From NCBI RefSeq assembly GCF_014203425.1, contig NZ_JACHJC010000001.1, forward strand, positions 3,250,001 through 3,314,000: 64,000 nt of DNA. Reading direction: 5' to 3'. Below, piece after piece: positions 53,124 through 61,265 of the stretch; position 1 is the stretch's first letter; each line of letters begins with the position of its first letter. The notes below the pieces were generated by a model that was not told the DNA's origin, did not search any database, and worked only from the letters and a program-made list of their open reading frames with translations. This DNA comes from Micromonospora echinospora (GTDB taxonomy: Bacteria; Actinomycetota; Actinomycetes; Mycobacteriales; Micromonosporaceae). The position numbers were made by a program, and so were the translations under genes.

Positions 53124-54923
53124 TTGAGTGAACTGGAGTTTCGTGTCCTAGGGCCGGTGGAGGTGTGGCGTGACGGACGTCGCGTCATGTTGCCCGGATC
53201 CAAGATCACGACTGTCCTCGCCGCGCTTCTGCTGGCGCGGGGTAAGGTCGTCCCACATGTGGAGCTGAGTTCTCTGCTGTGGGGATGGGATCCTCCCGCG
53301 ACCGTCGACGCGCAGATCTACACCTACGTGTCGCGGTTGCGCAAGAGACTTGACTTCGAAGTCAAGATCGTGCGTGAGCACGCAGGCTACACGCTCCACA
53401 TCGGCAACTCGTTCGTTGACCTCTTCGCGTTCGAGGACCTGGCCGCACAGGGTGCCGAGAGACTGGCCGAGGGGCATCGGGCGGCTGCGGCGAACGACCT
53501 CGAGAGTGCCTTGTCGCTCTGGCGCGGGCCGGCGCTGGCGAATGTGACCGAGCCGCTGGCCAGGCGGCATCTGCCCTGGCTGGATGAGGCGTACGCGCTG
53601 GCTTGCGAGCGCAAGTTCGAGGCCGAGTTGGGCCTGGGGATCAACCTCGAGCTCATTCCGGAGCTCACCGAGCTGGTGGCGCGTTACCCGCTGCGCGAGC
53701 AGTTCCGGGCCCAGCTGGTTCTCGCGCTGCACCGCGCCGGCCGCCGCTCCGAGGCCCTGGTGGCCTACGACCAGGCACGACGCGCGCTCGCAGACCAGCT
53801 CGGAGTGAGCCCGGGCGAGGCGCTCGCCCAGGCCTACGACGAGGTCCTGGTCAGCGACACGCCAGAGGCCCCGGCCCCGGCGCGGCCGGAGCCGTCGGCT
53901 GTCGTCGCCGAGGCCGCCCAGGTGACGCTGCCGCCGGACGAGGCCTACTTCGTGGGCCGGGCGAACGAACTCGCCGCGCTGGAGAAGATGCTCACCGGCG
54001 ACCGGACCGCGACCAACGGACCCCGGCAGATCGTGCTCACCGGTGCGGTCGGCACCGGCAAGACGGCGCTCGCAGTGCGGGCCGCCCACCGATGCGCCCA
54101 CGCCTTCGCCGGTGGCACCGCCTACGCCTCGCTCACCGACGCGAACGGCGCCTCGCTGCCCGCCTCCGCGGTGCTGAAGCGCCTACTGTACGGGCTGAGG
54201 GAGAGGGTCGATCCGGCGTGGAGCGACGAGGAACTGGCCCTGCGGTTCCGCGCCGCCAGCGCACGCCGGCCAGTGCTGATAATCCTCGACGACGTCCGGG
54301 CGGACTCCGACCTCACGGCGGTCACGCCCAACCATGCGTCCGCAACGCTGTTGCTGATCAGCCGCTCGCATCTGGTGGTCACCGGCTGGCGGGACACGAT
54401 CTTTCTCAAGCCGATGGGGTTGGCTGAGGGCATCGTGCTGCTCGCCGCGATCGGCGGGGAGGAGCGCATCCTCGCCGACCTGGTCGCGGCCCGGGCCGTC
54501 GTCGAGTTCTGCGACGGGCTGCCGGCCGCGCTCCGGGTGTGCGGTACCCGGCTCGCCGCCCATCCGCTGTGGCCGGTCCGTCGGCTCGCGCATCGCCTCG
54601 CCGACCCGGCTCGCCGTCTCGACGAACTGTCGCTCGGCGACGAGCTGCTGCGCGGGCGCCTGCTGTCGGCTTTCCGATCGCTGCCGGACACCGCCCGGCG
54701 CAGCCTGTCGATGTTCGAGGACGTCGGCCCGGACGCCTTCACCGCGACCTCGTTGCGGCTGCCCGGCAGCATCCCCGAGGCGGAAGCCGAGCAGGTCCTC
54801 GACATGCTCGTCGAGGCCCGGTTGGTGGAGGAGGTCGCCGTCGACGACCTCGGCGGGAGCCAGTTCCGGATGACCGGGCTGATGCGGTTGCTCGCCATCG
54901 ACCTGGCCCGCGCCCCGAGCTGA
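53124..54923 (+). CDS. SARP-family transcriptional regulator with NB-ARC domain
   Basis: This 599-residue regulator starts at TTG, 6 bases after GGAGGTGG, giving MSELEFRVLGPVEVWRDGRRV. Residues 1-95 are the OmpR-like DNA-binding domain, 100-245 the BTAD domain (AYALACERKFEAELGLGINLE ... YPLREQFRAQLVLALHRAGRRSEALVAYDQARRAL) and the rest an AfsR-like NB-ARC ATPase with P-loop TGAVGTGKTALAVRA near residue 306. SARP proteins activate antibiotic clusters. It lies between the divergent lasso and NRPS genes and probably controls one or both. An ATG at 53088 would add 12 residues but lacks a good site. Confidence 0.92.
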   Translation: MSELEFRVLGPVEVWRDGRRVMLPGSKITTVLAALLLARGKVVPHVELSSLLWGWDPPATVDAQIYTYVSRLRKRLDFEVKIVREHAGYTLHIGNSFVDLFAFEDLAAQGAERLAEGHRAAAANDLESALSLWRGPALANVTEPLARRHLPWLDEAYALACERKFEAELGLGINLELIPELTELVARYPLREQFRAQLVLALHRAGRRSEALVAYDQARRALADQLGVSPGEALAQAYDEVLVSDTPEAPAPARPEPSAVVAEAAQVTLPPDEAYFVGRANELAALEKMLTGDRTATNGPRQIVLTGAVGTGKTALAVRAAHRCAHAFAGGTAYASLTDANGASLPASAVLKRLLYGLRERVDPAWSDEELALRFRAASARRPVLIILDDVRADSDLTAVTPNHASATLLLISRSHLVVTGWRDTIFLKPMGLAEGIVLLAAIGGEERILADLVAARAVVEFCDGLPAALRVCGTRLAAHPLWPVRRLAHRLADPARRLDELSLGDELLRGRLLSAFRSLPDTARRSLSMFEDVGPDAFTATSLRLPGSIPEAEAEQVLDMLVEARLVEEVAVDDLGGSQFRMTGLMRLLAIDLARAPS

Positions 54924-54954
54924 ACCGCTCACGCATCGGCACGGCCGAGGCGCT

Positions 54955-54983
54955 TCACGGGACCCGCCGGGCGGGTCCCGTGA
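54955..54983 (+). terminator. Hairpin terminator after SARP gene
   Basis: A perfect 12-bp stem TCACGGGACCCG/CGGGTCCCGTGA with a 5-base loop lies 32 bases after the regulator stop. No T run follows. It separates the regulator from the hydroxylase/NRPS operon. Confidence 0.7.
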
Positions 54984-55058
54984 CGCGTATAGGGCGGGTA
55001 TGGCTGCCGTCGGCATGCTGCGCCAGACCTCAGTAACCACAGGGGAAGGACCGTTCCG

Positions 55059-56000
55059 ATGGCCGGGCAGAGCTGGAAGCCGCTGGACATCACGGCGCAA
55101 GACATCGGTGTCGCGGCCACACCCGAGGCGCTCATCGGCCATCTCGACGACCTCGGCGGCGAACTCGACGATCTCCTCGTCCGAGAGAAGGCCCTGGTGT
55201 TCCGGGGCTTCGGCGTGGCGCCCGAGAAATTCGACGCCGTCCTCGACCGGCTGCTGCCGCACCGGCTCGCATACGTCAACGGCAACTCGCCGCGTACCAA
55301 GGTGGGCTCGAACGTCTACACCTCGACCGAGTACCCGCCCGAGTTCACGATCTCCATGCACAACGAGATGTCGTACGCATCCCGCTGGCCCAGCAGGCTC
55401 GCGTTCTTCTGCCAGATCGCCGCGGCGACCGGTGGCGCGACCCCGCTGGTGGACGCGGCGCTCTGGCTCGAATCGCTCGACCCCGAGGTGCGCGAGGCGT
55501 TCGCCGGCGGGGTGCGCTACACCCAGAATCTGCATGGCGGCCAGGGCCTCGGCAAGAGCTGGCAGCAGACGTTCGAGACCGACGACCGGGCGGTGGTCGA
55601 CGACTACCTCGAGGCGGCCGGCGCGGAGTGGACCTGGCGGGCGGACAACAGCCTGCACGTCGAGCAGCCGCGGCCGTCCACCATCCGGCACCCGGTGACC
55701 GGCACCGAGGTTTGGTTCAACCAGTCCGACCAGTGGCACCCGGCGGCGCTGGGCGACGAGACCGCCAAGGCGCTGGCCCAGATCCTGCCGCCTGAGGAGC
55801 TGCCGCAGTACGTCACGTTCGACGACGGCAGCACGATCCCCGACGAGTACGTCATCCAGGTGCGCGACCGTGGCCTGGAGAACGCGGTCGACGTCGACTG
55901 GCGGGTCGGCGACGTCATGGTCTTCGACAACCTGCTGGTCGCGCACGGCCGCCGGCCGTTCACCGGCGCCCGCCGCATCCTCGTCGCGATGACGGGCTGA
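55059..56000 (+). CDS. SyrP-like Fe(II)/2-oxoglutarate hydroxylase (TauD/TfdA family)
   Basis: This 313-residue dioxygenase starts at ATG after AGGGGAAGGA. The iron ligands are His101 and Glu103 in SMHNEMSY (HxE variant) and a distal His in LVAHGRRPF near residue 296; the 2-oxoglutarate Arg is in FTGARRILVAM. The HxE pattern and LVREKALVFRGFG start match the SyrP group, which beta-hydroxylates carrier-bound Asp in peptides and siderophores. Adjacent MbtH and NRPS genes support action on an NRPS-bound residue, possibly that of the second adenylation domain. Confidence 0.88.
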   Translation: MAGQSWKPLDITAQDIGVAATPEALIGHLDDLGGELDDLLVREKALVFRGFGVAPEKFDAVLDRLLPHRLAYVNGNSPRTKVGSNVYTSTEYPPEFTISMHNEMSYASRWPSRLAFFCQIAAATGGATPLVDAALWLESLDPEVREAFAGGVRYTQNLHGGQGLGKSWQQTFETDDRAVVDDYLEAAGAEWTWRADNSLHVEQPRPSTIRHPVTGTEVWFNQSDQWHPAALGDETAKALAQILPPEELPQYVTFDDGSTIPDEYVIQVRDRGLENAVDVDWRVGDVMVFDNLLVAHGRRPFTGARRILVAMTG

Positions 56001-56050
56001 CCCGACCTACCTTCCCGCTGTTCCGCGATCCGTCGAACAAGGAGTTGCAC

Positions 56051-56266
56051 ATGTCCGAGCAGACCCCCGCCACCCACCGCGTCGTGCTCAACGACGAGGA
56101 GCAGTACTCGATCTGGTGGGTCGATCGTCACCTACCCGCGGGGTGGCACGCCGAGGGCTTCACCGGCAGCGAGGAGGAATGCCTGGCGCACATCGACACG
56201 GTGTGGACCGACATGCGCCCGGCGAGCCTGCGCCGCCGCATGGCCGAACATGCCAGCGCCACCTGA
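56051..56266 (+). CDS. MbtH-like protein
   Basis: This 71-residue protein shows the MbtH signature: NDEEQYSIWWVDRHLPAGWHAEGFTGSEEECLAHIDTVWTDMRPASLRRRM. MbtH proteins bind and activate NRPS adenylation domains. AAGGAG lies upstream of ATG. It sits 34 bases before the NRPS gene, as usual. Confidence 0.96.
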   Translation: MSEQTPATHRVVLNDEEQYSIWWVDRHLPAGWHAEGFTGSEEECLAHIDTVWTDMRPASLRRRMAEHASAT

Positions 56267-56300
56267 CATCCGAGCCAGTCGCCGAGGAGACAGCACTGCC

Positions 56301-59300
56301 ATGCCCGCGATCCCGCCGAACAGCACCCAGGCCGTCACGGCACTCACGCCTGACCTCATCGGCTCCCAGGCAGTGCGCACGCCGGACGCCGTAGCCGTCA
56401 TCGACGGCGTCCGGCGGCTGACCTACCGGGAACTGGATGTCCGCTCCGCCCAGCTCGCCCACTACCTGCGGGAGCGGGGCGCCGGGCCCGGCACCCACGT
56501 CGGTGTGCTGCTCGGCCGGGGCCTCGACCTGATTCCGGGGCTGCTCGGGGTCTGGCGCGCCGGCGCCGCTTACCTGCCGCTCGATCCGGCCCACCCGCAG
56601 AGCCGGGTAGACGGGATCATCGCCGCGTCGGGCTGCCGGCTCGTGCTCTGCGACGTCGCCGACGCGGACAGGGTGACCGCGGCGGGTGCCGAGCCGATCC
56701 ACCAGGCGGAACTCGCCGCCGAGCTGGCGGCCCGCCCGGCCACGCCGCCGGTGGTCGACCTGAGCGCAGACCACGCCGCGTACGTCGAGCACACCTCCGG
56801 CTCCACCGGCATGCCCAAGGGCGTGGTGGTGACCCACGGCGGCTTGGCCAACCTCATCGACTGGGCGGTGCGCGACGTCGGGATCACCGGGACCGACCGG
56901 GTGCTGCAGCGCACCTCGCTGGTCTACGACGCGCACGCCTTCGAGGCGTTCTCCCCGCTGGTGTGCGGTGGCACGCTCGTGCTCGCCCCGGCGGACGACA
57001 CCGCCCCGGCCACGCTGCTGACTGTGATCGCCGCGCACGCGGTGACCGTCATGCAGGTCGTCCCGTCGATCCTGCACACGCTTGTCGAGGAGGACGGCTG
57101 GCAGCAATGCTCCGCGCTGCGTCTCGTCGTCTCCGGCGGTGAACAGCTGCACGCCGAGCCGGTCGAGCGACTGCGCACGCTGGCCGACGTCGTGGTGTGG
57201 AACGTCTATGGCCCCACCGAGACCACCATCAACTCCCTCGCCACCCGGGTCGACCCGGCGCAGCGGACCGGGCCGATCCCGATCGGGCGACCGCTGCCGC
57301 GCACCCGGGTCCAGGTCGTCGACGAGCGCGGCCGGGTCGTCGGGGTCGGCGTCGCGGGAGAGCTGCTGATCGGCGGCGTCGGCCTGGCCCGCGGCTACCT
57401 CGGCAAGCCGGTACTGACCGCCGAGAAGTTCGTTCCGGACGCGCTGGCCGGCGACGGCGGCCGCGTCTACCGCACCGGCGACTGCGTACGGTGGCGCCCC
57501 GACGGGATGCTTGAGTACCTGGGCCGGCTCGATGACCAGGTGAAGGTCAACGGGGTCCGGCTCGAGCCCGCCGAGATCGAGGCGGCGATCGCCGCCTACC
57601 CGGACGTCGTGGCCGCGGCGGTCACCTCGTACCGGCTGGCGGACGGCGCGGCCCGGTTGGTCGCTTACGTCGTTCCCCGCACCGGTGCCGACCAGGACCT
57701 CGACGCCTCGCTGCGGACGCACCTGCTCGACAGGCTGCCGCAGTCGCACGTACCCGGCCGGTTCGTCCACCTCGACGCGCTCCCGCAGGTCGCCAGCGGC
57801 AAGGTCGACCGTCGTGCGCTGCCGCATCCCGACGAGACCGGGTCGGACGAGTCGCGCACCGCCACCGCCCCCACGACCCCGTCCGAACGGCTCGTCCAGA
57901 GCGCCTGGCAGGGCCTGCTCGGCTCCGCCGGTGACGGTCACGAGCTGACTCTCGAGGACGACTTCTTCCGACTCGGCGGCACCTCGCTGCAGCTGACGAA
58001 GCTGCTGTCCGAGCTTCGCGCGCGGACCGGGGCCGACCTCAACCTGCGCTCCCTGCTGTACGCCCCGACCCTGCGCGCCCAGGCCCGGCTGCTCGACGCC
58101 GCGCAGGCCGACCACGGGTTGCCCCGCGTCGCGCGCGAGGGCGGGGTGCCGCTGTCCAGTGGCCAGCGGCGTCTGTGGTTCATGGACCGGCTCAACCCGG
58201 CCAGCCCCGAGTGGATGGCCGGGCTGCTGTTCCGGCTGCCCGCCGGGGCCGGCCGCACGCTCGCCGAGCAGGCCCTGAACATCCTGGTGGCGCGGCACGA
58301 GGCGCTGCGCACCCGATACCGTGAGGTGGACGGCGAGCCGCGCCAGTTCGTCCGGCCCGCGCTCACGATCGAAGTCGGCGAGCAGCACACCACGCCGGCC
58401 GACCTGCCCGACCGGCTGGCCGGGCTGCTGGGCCACGGGATCGCGTTGAGCGGAGACGAGCCGCTGCTGCGCGCGGTCGTGCTTCACGTCTCCGACGGAC
58501 GGCGGCTGCTGGCGGTCGCCATGCACCACATCACCACCGACGGCTGGTCGGCGGCCGTGCTGGAGCGCGAGTTCGCGCAGGTTGCCGACGCGCTGATGGC
58601 CGGTCGTGCGCCGGACCTGCCGGCGCTTCCGGTCCAGTACGCCGACTTCGCCGCGTGGCAGCGCGGCCGGCTCACCGACGAGGTCGTCAAGGCGGAGCTG
58701 GGCCACTGGGCGGGTGTACTCGACGGACACCAGCCGCTCACGCTGGCCACCGACCACCCCCGCCCGCCGGTTCGAGACGGCAAGGGCTCAATCGTCCGGG
58801 TCACCGTGCCCGCCGCGCTGCTACACAAGCTGGACGAACTCGCCGCCGGCATCGGCGCGACCCGGTTCACCGCGATCCTCGGCGTCTACGCGATGGTACT
58901 CGCCCGCTACAGCGGCCAGTGGGACATCCCGATTGGTACGGTGGTCGCCGGCCGCGGTCGCGCCGAACTGGACGGCGTGGTCGGGTTCTTCCTCAACAAC
59001 CTCGTGCTGCGCTGCAAGCTCGACCCCGCGTCGACCGTGACCGAGACGGTGGCCCGGCTCGCGACCGTCACCCGGGACGCCTTCGCCCACCAGGAGCTGC
59101 CGTTCGATCTGCTGGTGGACCATCTGGTCCCGGACCGCGACCTGTCCCGTACCCCGCTCTACCAGGCCGCCTTCGACCTGCATGGCGAGGATTTCAACGA
59201 GACCGTTGACGACGACCTGGACACGGTCCGACGGATGTGGCGGGTCACCCACACCGACCTGACCCTGCTGCTGCGCCCGACCGGCGACGGCGGGCTGGTC

Positions 59301-61265
59301 GGCGGCCTGGAGTACGCCAGCAGCCTGTTCGACGAGGACACCGCCGAGCGGATGGCCAGGACCTTCGAGCACGCGCTGGCCGCGGCCGCCGCGGCGCCGG
59401 ACACCCCGCTGGCGTCGTTGCGGGCGTTGACCGGGAAGGACGCCGCCGACCTCGAGCGGTGGAGCAACGGCGGGCCGCCGGTCGAGGGCGCGATCGTGCC
59501 CGTCCGGCTGGTCGAGCAGGGCGCCCGGACACCGGACGCGGTCGCCGTGCGCGGCGACGGCTTCGCGCTGACCTTTGGCGAGCTGCTGAGCCGGGCCGGT
59601 GCGGTGGCCCAGTCGCTGCGCGCCGCCGGCGTGGCTCGCGGTGACCGGGTCGGCGTGCTGATCGAGCGCGGCCCGTGGCTGCACGCCGCGTTCCTGGGCG
59701 TGTGGCTGTCCGGGGCGGCGTTCGTGCCGGTGGACCCGGGCTTCCCGGTGGGACGCGTGCAGTCGATGCTGGTCGGTGCCGCCGCGCTGGTGACCGACGC
59801 GTCGCAGGCCGGTGTCTTCGACGGCCCGGTGACGGTGGTCGACGACCTGAAGCCGGCGGTTGCCGCGCCGGTCGAGCTGGACCCGGACGAACTCGCGTAC
59901 GTCATCTACACCTCCGGCTCGACCGGCCGGCCCAAGGGCGTCGGGGTGACCCATCGAGGGCTGGCGAACCATCTGAGCTGGGCGGTCCGGGAACTCACAA
60001 CGGCCGGCGGTACGGGCGGGGCGGTGTTCTCGTCGGTGGCCTTCGACCTGGTGCTGCCAAACGTGTGGGCGCCACTGCTGGCCGGGCAGCCGGTGCACCT
60101 GCTCCCGCAGGATCTGGACCTGGCCGAGCTGGGCTCGCGGCTGGCCGCCGCCGGACCGTTCGCGTTCCTGAAGCTGACGCCGGGCCACCTGGAGGTGCTG
60201 TCCCATCAGCTCTCCGTCGACGAGGTACGGGATCTGGCCGGCGTGACGGTCGTCGCGGGCGAGGCGCTGCCGGGCGCACTGGCGGGCCGCTACTCGGATT
60301 CGGGCCGTCTGGTCAACGAGTACGGCCCGACCGAGGCAAGCGTGGGTACCAGTACCTACCAGGTCCTGGCCGACCCGGGCCCGGGCGTGGTGCCGATCGG
60401 CTCCCCGCTGCCGGGCATGGTGATGCGGGTCCTCGATGAGCGGTTGGACCAGGTGCCGGTCGGCGCGCTCGGTGAACTCTGCGTCGGCGGCGTCGGCGTC
60501 GCCCGCGGCTATGTGGACCGGCCGGCGCTGACCGCGTCCCGGTTCGTCCCCGACCCCTGTGGCCCGGGGGGTTCCCGCCTGTACCGCTCGGGTGACGTCG
60601 TTCGCTGGCGGGGCGACGGCGTGGTCGAATTCCTCGGCCGGGTCGACGACCAGGTCAAGATCCGCGGCTACCGGGTCGAGACAGGCGAGATCGAGACGGT
60701 CCTGCGCGAGCACGCCGGCATCACCGACGCGCGAGTCGTGGTCGACGAGCGAAGCGGCGCGAAGCGGCTGATCGCGTACTGGGTGCCGGTCGGCTCGGAC
60801 CCGGTCGCCGACGAGGTTCTGCGCGAGCACTGCGCCGGCCTGCTGCCGGACTTCATGGTCCCCGCGTCGTTCATCGCGATTCCGGCGATCCCGCTCAACG
60901 CCAACGGCAAGCTCGACCGGACCGCGCTGCCCGATCCCACCCCACCGGCCCCGGGCACGGACGAGGAGCCGCTGTCGCCGGTCGCCGAGTTCGTCCAGCA
61001 GCTCTGGCGGGAGAAGTGCGGGATCGTGGCCCGTCCCGGGGAGAACTTCTTCCACGCCGGCGGCAACTCGATCACCGCGATCCGCCTGATCGCCGCCATC
61101 CAGGATGAGTTCGGCGTCACGCTGCCCGTCCGCGCCGTGTTCGAGGGGCCGACCGTCGTCGAGATGGCCCAGTTGATCGAAAACCTGATCCGTGACGAGA
61201 TCGACCAGATGTCCGACTCGGAGGTCGTCGCGGAACTCACCATGACCGAGGAGCCGCAGGCATGA
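56301..61265 (+). CDS. Nonribosomal peptide synthetase, modules A-T-C-A-T
   Basis: This 1654-residue synthetase starts at ATG with GAGGAG upstream. Adenylation domain 1 (about residues 20-510) has YVEHTSGSTGMPKGVVVTHGG and VYGPTETTI; T1 carries FFRLGGTSLQLTKL (Ser near 562). The condensation domain (about 612-1035) has PLSSGQRRLWFMDRL and MHHITTDGW. Adenylation domain 2 (about 1060-1545) has VIYTSGSTGRPKGVGVTHRG and EYGPTEASVG; T2 has FFHAGGNSITAIRL. By-eye specificity codes are roughly DAFQVSVIN(K) for A1 (no match recalled) and DLPKVAEVG(K) for A2, close to the Asn/Asp type. It starts with an A domain, so it either initiates synthesis or accepts a loading step elsewhere. No epimerase or thioesterase domain is present. 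Confidence 0.93.
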   Translation: MPAIPPNSTQAVTALTPDLIGSQAVRTPDAVAVIDGVRRLTYRELDVRSAQLAHYLRERGAGPGTHVGVLLGRGLDLIPGLLGVWRAGAAYLPLDPAHPQSRVDGIIAASGCRLVLCDVADADRVTAAGAEPIHQAELAAELAARPATPPVVDLSADHAAYVEHTSGSTGMPKGVVVTHGGLANLIDWAVRDVGITGTDRVLQRTSLVYDAHAFEAFSPLVCGGTLVLAPADDTAPATLLTVIAAHAVTVMQVVPSILHTLVEEDGWQQCSALRLVVSGGEQLHAEPVERLRTLADVVVWNVYGPTETTINSLATRVDPAQRTGPIPIGRPLPRTRVQVVDERGRVVGVGVAGELLIGGVGLARGYLGKPVLTAEKFVPDALAGDGGRVYRTGDCVRWRPDGMLEYLGRLDDQVKVNGVRLEPAEIEAAIAAYPDVVAAAVTSYRLADGAARLVAYVVPRTGADQDLDASLRTHLLDRLPQSHVPGRFVHLDALPQVASGKVDRRALPHPDETGSDESRTATAPTTPSERLVQSAWQGLLGSAGDGHELTLEDDFFRLGGTSLQLTKLLSELRARTGADLNLRSLLYAPTLRAQARLLDAAQADHGLPRVAREGGVPLSSGQRRLWFMDRLNPASPEWMAGLLFRLPAGAGRTLAEQALNILVARHEALRTRYREVDGEPRQFVRPALTIEVGEQHTTPADLPDRLAGLLGHGIALSGDEPLLRAVVLHVSDGRRLLAVAMHHITTDGWSAAVLEREFAQVADALMAGRAPDLPALPVQYADFAAWQRGRLTDEVVKAELGHWAGVLDGHQPLTLATDHPRPPVRDGKGSIVRVTVPAALLHKLDELAAGIGATRFTAILGVYAMVLARYSGQWDIPIGTVVAGRGRAELDGVVGFFLNNLVLRCKLDPASTVTETVARLATVTRDAFAHQELPFDLLVDHLVPDRDLSRTPLYQAAFDLHGEDFNETVDDDLDTVRRMWRVTHTDLTLLLRPTGDGGLVGGLEYASSLFDEDTAERMARTFEHALAAAAAAPDTPLASLRALTGKDAADLERWSNGGPPVEGAIVPVRLVEQGARTPDAVAVRGDGFALTFGELLSRAGAVAQSLRAAGVARGDRVGVLIERGPWLHAAFLGVWLSGAAFVPVDPGFPVGRVQSMLVGAAALVTDASQAGVFDGPVTVVDDLKPAVAAPVELDPDELAYVIYTSGSTGRPKGVGVTHRGLANHLSWAVRELTTAGGTGGAVFSSVAFDLVLPNVWAPLLAGQPVHLLPQDLDLAELGSRLAAAGPFAFLKLTPGHLEVLSHQLSVDEVRDLAGVTVVAGEALPGALAGRYSDSGRLVNEYGPTEASVGTSTYQVLADPGPGVVPIGSPLPGMVMRVLDERLDQVPVGALGELCVGGVGVARGYVDRPALTASRFVPDPCGPGGSRLYRSGDVVRWRGDGVVEFLGRVDDQVKIRGYRVETGEIETVLREHAGITDARVVVDERSGAKRLIAYWVPVGSDPVADEVLREHCAGLLPDFMVPASFIAIPAIPLNANGKLDRTALPDPTPPAPGTDEEPLSPVAEFVQQLWREKCGIVARPGENFFHAGGNSITAIRLIAAIQDEFGVTLPVRAVFEGPTVVEMAQLIENLIRDEIDQMSDSEVVAELTMTEEPQA

